A stretch of DNA of 64,000 bases. Source: Brachybacterium sp042666875 (GTDB taxonomy: Bacteria; Actinomycetota; Actinomycetes; Actinomycetales; Dermabacteraceae). The first letter of the stretch is position 1, and each line of letters opens with the position of its first letter. The DNA is taken from assembly GCF_042666875.1 (NCBI RefSeq), contig NZ_JBHTCX010000012.1:186001-250000 (forward strand), in the 5' to 3' direction. Shown piece by piece: positions 17,917-25,761 of this stretch. The position numbers were made by a program, and so were the translations under genes. The notes beneath the pieces are model-generated. The model did no database searches. It saw only the letters and a list, made by a program, of their open reading frames with translations, and was not told where the DNA came from.

Positions 17917-18083
17917 TGTCCGGCACGAGGACCCCGCACGAGAACGACGACCGTCCCGCCCCGCGCACCAGCACTCGGGGCCGGCACCCACAGCCGGCTC
18001 TGCCCGGGCCATGGCCGGTCGCGAGCCGGTCCCTCGGCGGGCCGCCCCGCACCAGAGAACGACGCCGACGACAGGACAACGAC

Positions 18084-18956
18084 GTGAGCTCGACTTCCGA
18101 CCAGCAGCTGGACATCGATCTCGGTCCCACCGGCCGCCCGATGCCGGAGCTGCCGGAGCCAGCCCCGCTCGACGGTCACGGACCGGCCCGGGTCATCTCG
18201 ATGGTGAACCAGAAGGGCGGGGTGGGGAAGACCACCAGCGTCATCAACCTCGGCGCGGCCCTCGCGGAGCTCGGCCGCAAGGTCCTGCTGGTCGACCTCG
18301 ATCCGCAGGGCGCCCTCAGCGCCGGCACCGGGGTCAACCCGTACGAGCTCGACGTGACCGTCTACAACCTGCTGATGGAGCGCGGTCACGACGTCCATGA
18401 CGTCATCCAGTCCACCGGCACCGAGGACCTCGACGTGCTGCCGGCGAACATCGACCTCTCGGCCGCCGAGGTCACCCTGGTCAACGAGGTGGCGCGCGAG
18501 ATGGCCCTGGCCCGCGTGCTGCGCCCCGTCGCGGACGAGTACGACGTGATCATCATCGACTGCCAGCCCTCCCTGGGGCTGCTGACAGTCAACGCCCTGG
18601 CGGCCAGCCATGGCGTGATCATCCCGCTCGAGGCCGAGTACTTCGCGCTGCGCGGCGTGGCGCTGCTGGTGGAGACCATCGAGAAGGTGCAGGACCGCAT
18701 CAACCCCAAGCTCGAGATGGACGGCATCCTCATCACGATGTTCGACCCGCGCACGCTCCACGCCCGCGAGGTGTGCCAGCGCGTGGTCGAGGCCTTCCCC
18801 GACAAGGTCCTCCACACCACGATCAATCGCACCGTGAAGTTCCCCGACGCGTCCGTGGCCGCCGAACCGATCATCTCCTTCGCCTCCTCGACGAAGGGCG
18901 CGGACGCGTACCGCCAGCTGGCCCGCGAGCTGATCTCCCGCGGCGCGGCGGCCTGA
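18084..18956 (+). CDS. ParA/Soj-type ATPase of the segregation locus
   Basis: A roughly 290-residue ParA-family ATPase. The deviant Walker A box is VNQKGGVGKTTSVINLGAAL, Walker A' is VLLVDLDPQGALS and Walker B is IIIDCQPSLGLLTVNAL. About 35 residues of acidic, Pro-rich tail precede the ATPase. The GTG at 18084 is the most plausible start, although its ribosome site is weak. In related actinobacteria this orphan ParA precedes scpA and scpB; here the stop overlaps the rluB start by one base and no scp gene is present. There is no parB nearby, so it is probably distinct from the oriC-linked partition ATPase. Confidence 0.9.
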   Translation: MSSTSDQQLDIDLGPTGRPMPELPEPAPLDGHGPARVISMVNQKGGVGKTTSVINLGAALAELGRKVLLVDLDPQGALSAGTGVNPYELDVTVYNLLMERGHDVHDVIQSTGTEDLDVLPANIDLSAAEVTLVNEVAREMALARVLRPVADEYDVIIIDCQPSLGLLTVNALAASHGVIIPLEAEYFALRGVALLVETIEKVQDRINPKLEMDGILITMFDPRTLHAREVCQRVVEAFPDKVLHTTINRTVKFPDASVAAEPIISFASSTKGADAYRQLARELISRGAAA

Positions 18957-19831
18957 TGGCCGGCGCCGCCTCCCCAGGGCGCCGTCAGCGCCGCCGCAGC
19001 GCCTTCACCCCGCCGAAGAAGGTGCGCCTGCGCGACGGCGAGGGCACCCCGCGTCCGCCGGCCCCGCGCGCGGACGACGAGAGTCCCGACGTGCATCGCG
19101 AGGACGGCGAGCGGCTGCAGAAGGTCCTGGCCCACGCCGGATTCGGGTCCCGCCGTGCCTGCGAGACGCTGATCTCCACGGGCCGCGTCATGGTCGACGG
19201 CCTGGTGGTCCGCGAGCAGGGCGTGCGCATCGACCCGGCCACCCAGGTGGTCCACGTCGACGGCCGCCGCCTCCAGCTGGACACGGCGAAGGTGACCGTG
19301 GCGCTGCACAAGCCGCGCCGGGTCGTCTCGGCCATGAGCGATCCCGAAGGGCGCCGCGACCTCACCGAGTTCGTCGCGGGCTACCCCCAGCGGCTCTACC
19401 ACGTGGGCCGGCTCGACTACGAGACCGAGGGCCTGCTGCTGCTGACCAACGACGGCGAGCTCGCCCATCGCCTCACCCATCCCCGCTTCGAGGTCTCCAA
19501 GACCTACGTGTGCCGCTTCGAGGCACCCGGCGGGCCGCCTCGCGGACTGGTCAAGGCGCTGCGCGAGGGCATCGAGCTCGAGGACGGCCCGGCCCGCGCC
19601 GACAGCGCGCGCGTGCTCGCCCAGAACGGCCGGGAGGCCGTCGTCGAGGTCACGCTGCACGAGGGGCGCAACCGGATCGTGCGCCGGATGTTCGCCTCCC
19701 AGGGCTTCGAGCTGACCGCGCTGGTGCGCACCCGCATCGGCCCCGTGCTGCTCGGTGACCTCGGCCCGGGGGCGACCCGCGAGCTCACCGGGCGCGAGCT
19801 CGGCACTCTGATGGCGGAGGTCGGCCTGTGA
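18956..19831 (+). CDS. rluB: Ribosomal large subunit pseudouridine synthase B family (RluB-like)
   Basis: The 291-residue RNA-modifying enzyme has an N-terminal S4 RNA-binding domain (ERLQKVLAHAGFGSRRACE) and an RsuA/RluB-type catalytic domain. The catalytic aspartate is in VGRLDYETEGLLLLTNDGEL. HEGRNRIVRRMF follows, also typical. The first 55 residues are a basic, Arg- and Pro-rich extension. The ATG shares a base with the parA stop (TGATG), and the stop overlaps tyrA, so translation is coupled on both sides. Confidence 0.94.
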   Translation: MAGAASPGRRQRRRSAFTPPKKVRLRDGEGTPRPPAPRADDESPDVHREDGERLQKVLAHAGFGSRRACETLISTGRVMVDGLVVREQGVRIDPATQVVHVDGRRLQLDTAKVTVALHKPRRVVSAMSDPEGRRDLTEFVAGYPQRLYHVGRLDYETEGLLLLTNDGELAHRLTHPRFEVSKTYVCRFEAPGGPPRGLVKALREGIELEDGPARADSARVLAQNGREAVVEVTLHEGRNRIVRRMFASQGFELTALVRTRIGPVLLGDLGPGATRELTGRELGTLMAEVGL

Positions 19832-20937
19832 GCCCCTTGGTGGCCTCACCCGTGCGGATCATCGGCACCGGCCTCATCGGCGGCTCCCTCGGGCTGGCGC
19901 TGCGCCGCGCCGGAGCCACGGTCCAGGTGGAGGACATCTCCCCGGGTACCACTGCTCTCGCCGTCGAGCTCGGCGTCGGCTCGCTTCCCGCGGCCGGGGA
20001 CGAGGACCCGGCGCTGGTCGTCGTCGCCGCTCCGCCCGACGTCGCCGCACAGGTCATCGCGGACTCGCTGCGTCGCTGGCCCTCGGCCCTGGTCACGGAC
20101 GTCGCCAGCGTCAAGGCCACGGTGCTGGAGGGTGTGCGCGCCCAGGCCGATCCCGGCGATCTGCCGCGCTACATCGGTGCGCACCCCATGGCGGGACGCG
20201 AGGTCTCGGGCGTCATCTCCGCGCGCAGCGACCTGTTCCACGGCCGCCCCTTCGTCGTCGTCCCCCATGCCCAGACGCGCGCCGGGGCGGTCTCCGTCCT
20301 CAAGGGCCTGGCCACCGAGATCGGCGCAGTGCCCGTGGTGATGGACCCCCGCGCCCACGACATCGCGGTCGCCCACGTCTCCCACGTGCCGCAGGTGCTC
20401 GCGAGCCTGCTGGCCTCGACGCTGCTGGAGCCCACCGAGGAAGCGCTGGGCCTGGCCGGGCAGGGACTGCGCGACACCACCCGCATCGCCGATTCGGATC
20501 CGCGGCTGTGGGTCGAGATCCTGGGCGCCAACGCCGAGGCCGTCGGCACCGTCCTGCGCTCGGTGAGGGACCGGGCTGACGACGTGCTGGAGGCTCTCGA
20601 CTCACTCGCCGGCACCCCGGATCCCGCGGTGGGGTCGCGCCGCGCCCTCGCCGATCTGGTGGCCGACGGCAACCGCGGCGTGCGGCGTATCCCGGGCAAG
20701 CACGGCGGGGCGACCGACGCCTTCGCGACCGTCGTGGTGCTGGTGCCCGACAGCCCGGGCGAGCTGGGACGCCTGCTGACCGAGATGGGCGAGATCGGTG
20801 TGAACCTCGAGGATCTGCGCCTCGAGCACACGATCGGCCAGCCGGTCGGTCTCGCGCACATCGCCGTGGACGCCTCGCGTGAGGACCTGCTCACCAGATC
20901 GCTCGCCGAACGCGGCTGGACCGTCGCCGACGCCTGA
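19828..20937 (+). CDS. tyrA: Prephenate dehydrogenase
   Basis: The 369-residue enzyme of tyrosine biosynthesis decarboxylates prephenate to 4-hydroxyphenylpyruvate with NAD(P). The Rossmann motif is VRIIGTGLIGGSLGLALRR. VTDVASVKATV and IGAHPMAGREVSG carry the catalytic His region, and HDIAVAHVSHVPQVLA is the dimer domain signature. A C-terminal ACT-like domain (VVVLVPDSPGELGRLLTEMG) suggests feedback by an aromatic amino acid. The GTG start overlaps the rluB stop. Placement between rluB and cmk is common in Micrococcales. Confidence 0.95.
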   Translation: MSPLVASPVRIIGTGLIGGSLGLALRRAGATVQVEDISPGTTALAVELGVGSLPAAGDEDPALVVVAAPPDVAAQVIADSLRRWPSALVTDVASVKATVLEGVRAQADPGDLPRYIGAHPMAGREVSGVISARSDLFHGRPFVVVPHAQTRAGAVSVLKGLATEIGAVPVVMDPRAHDIAVAHVSHVPQVLASLLASTLLEPTEEALGLAGQGLRDTTRIADSDPRLWVEILGANAEAVGTVLRSVRDRADDVLEALDSLAGTPDPAVGSRRALADLVADGNRGVRRIPGKHGGATDAFATVVVLVPDSPGELGRLLTEMGEIGVNLEDLRLEHTIGQPVGLAHIAVDASREDLLTRSLAERGWTVADA

Positions 20938-20945
20938 GCGCCCCG

Positions 20946-20951
20946 TATCCT
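20946..20951 (+). promoter_or_regulatory. -10 element of a probable leaderless cmk-der transcript
   Basis: TATCCT ends 6 bp before the ATG at 20958. Transcription would begin at or next to the start codon, and no ribosome-binding sequence precedes it. This fits leaderless expression, which is frequent in actinobacteria. Confidence 0.5.
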
Positions 20952-20957
20952 TGCAGG

Positions 20958-23279
20958 ATGCACACCAGCGCGCCGCACGATCCCTCTGCCCTCGCGACCC
21001 CGGGACCGCAGATCGGCGTGACCATCGCGATCGACGGCCCGGCCGGCTCCGGCAAGTCCACCGTCTCCCGCCTCGTCGCCGAGGCCCTGGATGGCGGCAT
21101 CGTCGACACCGGAGCCATGTACCGCGCCGTGACCTGGTCCTGCCTCGACCGCGGCGTCGATCTCGGCGACCGTGACGCGGTGGCGCAGGTCGCCCAGGAC
21201 CTCGAGCTGGACCTCGGCACCGATCCGGGCGGGGCCAGCGTGGTCGTCGGCGGGCAGGACATCACCGGCGAGATCCGCACCGAGCGCATCTCCCAGCACG
21301 TCAGCGCCGTGGCCACCAACACGCTCGTGCGCGCCGTCCTCCAGCGCCGCCAGCGCGAGCTGCTGTTCGCCACGGCCGCCGACCGCGGATTCTGCGTCGC
21401 CGAGGGCCGCGACATCACCACGGTCGTCGCCCCCGACGCCCACGTGCGGGTCCTGCTGACCGCGAGCGACGAGGAGCGGATGCGCCGACGCGCCGCCGAG
21501 CTCGACCTGGAGGACACCGAGAGCACCCGCCAGCGGATGGCCGACCAGGTCCTGCGGCGCGACCGCGACGATTCCACGGTCTCGGAGTTCCTCAGCGCGG
21601 CCGACGGGGTCGACACGGTCGATACCACCGGGCTCGAGGTCGAGGACGTCGTCGAGCAGGTGCTGATGCTGGTCGCCCAGGCGGAATCCGAGCTGGAGTC
21701 CGTCCTGGAGGACGAGGCCGACGGCCGCGCCGGATCCCCGGGCGAGGCACAGGCGACGGATGCGCCGGATCCGAGCGGATCGCGGGCCGACGGCAGTCTC
21801 GACCCTGTCGGCCCCGACCGGACGGACGAGGATCCCGCCGGCGGACCCTCCGACGAGGAGATCGAGACCGCACTGCGCGCCGGACTCACCGACTACGAGC
21901 TCGACGACGAGGACCTCGCCCTCCTCGGCGACGAGGACGGCGAGTACGCGCGCCCGACCGTGCAGCGCAACCTGCCGGTGGTCGCCGTCGTCGGCCGCCC
22001 CAACGTCGGCAAATCCACCCTGGTCAACCGCATCCTGGGCCGCCGGGAGGCCGTCGTGGAGGATGTCCCGGGCGTGACCCGTGACCGCGTGTTCTACGAG
22101 GCCGAGTGGGCAGGCAAGGACTTCTGGCTGGTGGACACGGGCGGCTGGGAGGACCGCCTGCAGGGAATGGCGCACCGCGTCGCCGAGCAGGCGGAGGTCG
22201 CCATCTCCCTGGCCGATGTCGTGATGTTCATCGTGGACGCGAACGTCGGCATCACCGCCACCGATGAACAGCTGCTGAAGGTGCTTCGCAAGGCCGAGCA
22301 CCCGGTGGTGCTGGTGGCCAACAAGGTTGATGATCAGCGCGGGGAGCTCGAAGCCGCCGCGCTGTGGAATCTGGGCCTGGGCGAGCCGCATCCCGTCTCC
22401 GCGCTCCACGGACGCGGCTCCGGCGACCTGCTGGACGCCGTGCTCGCCGTGATGCCCGAGGAGGGCCGCGGTGCCGCGGCCGATCACGGCCCGCGCCGCA
22501 TCGCCCTGGTGGGTCGCCCCAACGTCGGCAAGTCCTCGCTGCTGAACCGGCTGGCGGGGGAGCAGCGGGTGGTCGTGGACGAGAGCGCAGGCACCACACG
22601 CGATCCGGTCGACGAGAAGATCGTCCTGGGTGGCAAGGACTGGACCTTCGTCGACACCGCCGGCATCCGCCGCCGGGTGCTGCAGTCCCAGGGCGCGGAC
22701 TACTACGCCTCCCTGCGCACGCGTGCGGCCCTGGACCGGGCGGAGGTCGCCATCGTGCTGCTGGAGGCCTCCGAGCCGATCTCCACGCAGGACCTCAAGA
22801 TCATCGACATGGTGCTCGAGTCCGGCCGGGCCCTGGTGCTGGCCTTCAACAAGTGGGACCTGCTGGACGAGGAGCGCCACAAGCTGCTCGAGCGCGAGAT
22901 CGAGCGGGACCTGGCGCACGTCGCCTGGGCGCCCCGGGTGAACATCTCGGCCCAGACCGGCCGGCACGCAGAACGCCTGGTGCCCGCGATCGAGAAGTCC
23001 TTGGAATCCTGGGACCGGCGCATTCCGACCGGGCGCCTGAACGCCTTCCTGGGCACCCTGGTCGCCGCACATCCCCACCCGCTGCGCGGCGGCAAGCAGT
23101 CGCGCATCCTGTTCGCCACGCAGGCCCGGACCCGACCGCCGCGCTTCGTGATCTTCGCCAGCGGATTCCTCGAGCACGGCTACCGCCGCTTCATCGAGCG
23201 CCGGCTGCGCGAGGAGTTCGAGTTCACCGGCTCACCGATCGTCATCGGGGTGCGGATCCGGGAGAAGCGGCGGCGCTGA
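20958..23279 (+). CDS. Bifunctional cytidylate kinase / ribosome-assembly GTPase Der
   Basis: A single 773-residue frame. Residues about 20-240 are cytidylate kinase: P-loop AIDGPAGSGKSTVSRLVAEAL, then DTGAMYRAVTW and AEGRDITTVV. Residues about 240-335 form an acidic, Gly/Asp-rich linker. From about 335 comes Der (EngA) with two GTPase domains: VGRPNVGKSTLVNRIL with DTGGWED, and VGRPNVGKSSLLNRLA with DTAGIRRR and NKWDLLD. A C-terminal KH-like domain ends in GVRIREKRRR. The first half supplies CDP/dCDP and the second assembles 50S subunits. Separate cmk and der are adjacent in most actinobacteria; a fused form is already known in some, so this is a lineage trait rather than an error. Confidence 0.97.
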   Translation: MHTSAPHDPSALATPGPQIGVTIAIDGPAGSGKSTVSRLVAEALDGGIVDTGAMYRAVTWSCLDRGVDLGDRDAVAQVAQDLELDLGTDPGGASVVVGGQDITGEIRTERISQHVSAVATNTLVRAVLQRRQRELLFATAADRGFCVAEGRDITTVVAPDAHVRVLLTASDEERMRRRAAELDLEDTESTRQRMADQVLRRDRDDSTVSEFLSAADGVDTVDTTGLEVEDVVEQVLMLVAQAESELESVLEDEADGRAGSPGEAQATDAPDPSGSRADGSLDPVGPDRTDEDPAGGPSDEEIETALRAGLTDYELDDEDLALLGDEDGEYARPTVQRNLPVVAVVGRPNVGKSTLVNRILGRREAVVEDVPGVTRDRVFYEAEWAGKDFWLVDTGGWEDRLQGMAHRVAEQAEVAISLADVVMFIVDANVGITATDEQLLKVLRKAEHPVVLVANKVDDQRGELEAAALWNLGLGEPHPVSALHGRGSGDLLDAVLAVMPEEGRGAAADHGPRRIALVGRPNVGKSSLLNRLAGEQRVVVDESAGTTRDPVDEKIVLGGKDWTFVDTAGIRRRVLQSQGADYYASLRTRAALDRAEVAIVLLEASEPISTQDLKIIDMVLESGRALVLAFNKWDLLDEERHKLLEREIERDLAHVAWAPRVNISAQTGRHAERLVPAIEKSLESWDRRIPTGRLNAFLGTLVAAHPHPLRGGKQSRILFATQARTRPPRFVIFASGFLEHGYRRFIERRLREEFEFTGSPIVIGVRIREKRRR

Positions 23280-23369
23280 TCCCGGCCGCGACCGCACCGC
23301 AGCCGCGGCGCGCCCGTCGACGGCCGGGGCGAGTGCGGGACCGCCCAGCGAGCACGTATTGTGGGCGGC

Positions 23370-24095
23370 ATGAGCAACTCCGGTGACAACGGCTCCTGGA
23401 CGCCCCAGGACGACCAGTTCGACGGCCAGCAGCCCGCCCACGGCCCCAGCGGTGAACAGGCCGCCGGCCAGGACCCCTGGGCCCAGCCGCAGTCCCAGGA
23501 TCCCTGGGCCCAGCCGCCGTCGCAGGATCCCTACGGCCAGGCGTCGGCCCAGCCCGCGCCTCAGGATCCGTACGGGCAGTCCTCGGGTCCGTCGGCGTCC
23601 GATCCCTATGGTCCCTCGTCCGGCCAGTCCGCGCCGGATCCGTACGGCCAGGGCCAGCAGTCCTGGGCCCCGGCCGCCGGGTCCGCCCCGTCGGCCTCGG
23701 ACCCCTACGGTCAGCCGGCCGGGGGAGCGCAGCCGGCCGGCACGCCCTATGGCCAGCCGGCGCCCGGCCAACCGGGATACGGACAGCCGGAGTATGGCCA
23801 GCAGGGATATGGCCAGCAGGGCGCTCCGCAGGGAGGCCAGCCGGGTGCGCCCGGCGGTGAAGCGCAGAGTCGGCTCCTGGTCGGCCTGCTCGGCATCTTC
23901 CTCGGAGCCTTCGGGGTGCACCGCTTCCTGATGGGATACACCACCATAGGGGTCATCCAGGTCTGCATCACGGTCCTCAGCTGCGGCATGCTCAGCTTCG
24001 TCAGCGGTATCTGGGGTCTTGTCGAGGGCATCATGGTCCTGGCGAAGTCCCCGCAGTTCGAGCGCGACGCCCATGGTCGCCCTCTGACCGATTGA
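23370..24095 (+). CDS. TM2-domain membrane protein with DPYGQ-type repeats
   Basis: A 241-residue protein in two parts. Residues 1 to about 165 are low complexity, rich in Gln, Pro, Gly and Ser, with at least six copies of a DPYGQ/DPWAQ-like unit and then Tyr-Gly-Gln runs. Residues about 170-241 are a TM2 domain with two transmembrane segments (LLVGLLGIFLGAFGVHRFLM and VIQVCITVLSCGMLSFVSGI) linked by the short turn typical of the family. Function is unknown. A TATTGT -10 (23357-23362) lies 7 bp before the ATG and no ribosome site is present, so the message may be leaderless. Confidence 0.88.
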   Translation: MSNSGDNGSWTPQDDQFDGQQPAHGPSGEQAAGQDPWAQPQSQDPWAQPPSQDPYGQASAQPAPQDPYGQSSGPSASDPYGPSSGQSAPDPYGQGQQSWAPAAGSAPSASDPYGQPAGGAQPAGTPYGQPAPGQPGYGQPEYGQQGYGQQGAPQGGQPGAPGGEAQSRLLVGLLGIFLGAFGVHRFLMGYTTIGVIQVCITVLSCGMLSFVSGIWGLVEGIMVLAKSPQFERDAHGRPLTD

Positions 24096-24125
24096 TCCTC
24101 TCAGCGACGAACGGCGAGGACCGCG

Positions 24126-24437
24126 ATGAGCTATCCGCCCCCTGGGCCTCCCGTGCCCGGCTACAGCGCGCCGGTTCCCGACCAGGAATCCATCCGCACC
24201 AGCGCCATCGTGCTGATCGTCGTCGGATTCCTGTGCGGAGGAATGCTCCCCTCGATCTTCGGGATCATCGCCCTGGTGCAGGCGGATACGGATCCGTACT
24301 CCGCGCGCACGATGAACAAGGTCGGCTGGATCATCACCTGGGTGCTGCTGGGTATCACGGTGCTCGCGCTGCTGGCGAGTCTCGCGTGGGCGGGGTTCGT
24401 GGTGCTGTTGATCGGGTCCGTGGCCACCGCGACGTGA
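24126..24437 (+). CDS. Small two-helix membrane protein (CD225/DUF4190-like)
   Basis: A 103-residue protein: a short Pro-rich, Tyr-containing cytoplasmic head, a first hydrophobic segment (AIVLIVVGFLCGGMLPSIFG), a polar loop (QADTDPYSARTMNKVG), then a second hydrophobic segment. The loop between the helices resembles the CD225/dispanin arrangement. Function unknown. It follows the TM2 gene by 30 bp and probably shares its transcript. GAGGA precedes the ATG. Confidence 0.75.
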   Translation: MSYPPPGPPVPGYSAPVPDQESIRTSAIVLIVVGFLCGGMLPSIFGIIALVQADTDPYSARTMNKVGWIITWVLLGITVLALLASLAWAGFVVLLIGSVATAT

Positions 24438-24491
24438 GCGCCCGTCCCGCCTCGCCCATCCCGCTGCCGGCGTCGAGAGCGAAGAGGTCCC

Positions 24492-24965
24492 ATGGCCACG
24501 CCTGAGTTCGTCCTCGCCCTGCGCGAGCGCATCGGTCACGACCTGCTGTGGATGCCCGGGGTCACGGCGATCGTCCTGGATCAGCAGTCTTCGCGCATGC
24601 TCGCGGTCCGCCGCGCCGACAGCGGCGCCTGGACTCCCGTGACCGGGATCATCGACCCGGGCGAGGAGCCCGCGACCGCCGCGGTCCGCGAGGTCGGCGA
24701 GGAGGCGGGCGTCGACTGCCTGCCGATACGGCTGGTCGACGTGCGCACGCATCCGCCGATCCAGTACGCCAACGGTGATCACGCCCAGTACCTCGATCTG
24801 TGCTTCCTGTGCCATTACGTCGGCGGCGACCCGTACCCGGCCGACGCCGAGAACACCGAGGCCCGCTGGTTCCCCCTCGATCAGCCTCCGCCGATGAGCG
24901 CGCGGTTCCTCGAACAGCTCGAGCTCGCGCTCTCCGACGAGCCCCAGGCGCGCTTCCGCACATGA
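24492..24965 (+). CDS. Nudix hydrolase
   Basis: The 157-residue hydrolase carries a complete Nudix box in GIIDPGEEPATAAVREVGEE followed by AGV, matching GX5EX7REUXEEXGU; the glutamates coordinate Mg for cleavage of nucleoside diphosphate-linked substrates. The downstream sequence (DLCFLCHYVGG, EARWFPLD) is typical of the ADP-ribose or nucleotide-cleaning branch, but the substrate cannot be deduced. It starts 54 bp after the small membrane protein, with GAAGAGG ahead of the ATG. Confidence 0.93.
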   Translation: MATPEFVLALRERIGHDLLWMPGVTAIVLDQQSSRMLAVRRADSGAWTPVTGIIDPGEEPATAAVREVGEEAGVDCLPIRLVDVRTHPPIQYANGDHAQYLDLCFLCHYVGGDPYPADAENTEARWFPLDQPPPMSARFLEQLELALSDEPQARFRT

Positions 24966-24984
24966 GCCGGCCGGCCTCCCACCG

Positions 24985-25632
24985 ATGACGTCACCACGAC
25001 CTTCCCCGCTCCACGGCGGAGCGCACCACCCGCTGCCCGGCACCCGGGTGTCCATCCCGCTCACCGACCGCGTCGACGACGTCGCCGTCGTCCGCGTGAT
25101 CGCGGCGCCCCGGCGCGACATGGTCCATGCCGGTCGCCTCAGCGTGCCTCTGCACTCGTTCGCCGACGCGCTGCTGGTCGACGTCGCGGTCGACGGGCGG
25201 GTCGTCCTGCCCGGGGCCTGGGTCCAGCGCGAGGTGATCGACCGCGGAACGCCGATCGCGCCGGCCCGAGTCACCGCGGCGGACCTGCGCCCGCCGGCTG
25301 TGATCGTCGGCACCCCCGATCAGGCCGAGCTGCACTGGGGTGAGACCGTCTGGCCCCTGGCGCTGGGCGGCGCGATCGCGATCCCCGATGCGAGCCGCGC
25401 CGACCCCCACCCACTGTCGCGGCTGCGGCGGCTGACGCTGGTCGCCGCCGGCCGGCGCGCCGAGATCGCCCTGACCCTGTGGCAGGGCCAGGACGTCGAG
25501 ATTCCCTGGCACGACGTCCGGCTGCTGCCGCGAGCCGGGCGCTGGTTCGAACTCGCCCAGGTTCCCCCGGGCATGCGGTACGCCGATGCGGAGCGCGCCC
25601 AGGGAACCGGCAGAGCCCGCCCACGCCCCTGA
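24985..25632 (+). CDS. Hypothetical protein
   Basis: A 215-residue frame with codon use like its neighbours, starting 20 bp after the Nudix gene. I do not recognise a family. It has no transmembrane segment or signal peptide; it is rich in Val, Arg and Pro, and its alternating hydrophobic pattern suggests beta structure. An open frame exists on the opposite strand across the same region. The plus frame is preferred because of its third-position G/C bias and its spacing to the gene before it. Confidence 0.6.
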   Translation: MTSPRPSPLHGGAHHPLPGTRVSIPLTDRVDDVAVVRVIAAPRRDMVHAGRLSVPLHSFADALLVDVAVDGRVVLPGAWVQREVIDRGTPIAPARVTAADLRPPAVIVGTPDQAELHWGETVWPLALGGAIAIPDASRADPHPLSRLRRLTLVAAGRRAEIALTLWQGQDVEIPWHDVRLLPRAGRWFELAQVPPGMRYADAERAQGTGRARPRP

Positions 25633-25761
25633 ACCGGCCCGCCCCGGCGCCCGCCGCCGTACCGGTTGGTCCGGGCCGCGGCGCGCCGGTGGCGATGTGG
25701 TGTGACGCGCGAGACACAGGCTATGGTTCGGTGCGTGAACGACGACGACGAGGAGGTCATC

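Noticed and set aside
20169..23177. A 1002-codon open frame on the minus strand opposite tyrA and cmk-der
   Set aside because: It mirrors a gene with clear domains; long antisense frames are expected at this GC content because stop codons are rare. No family motif is visible in it.
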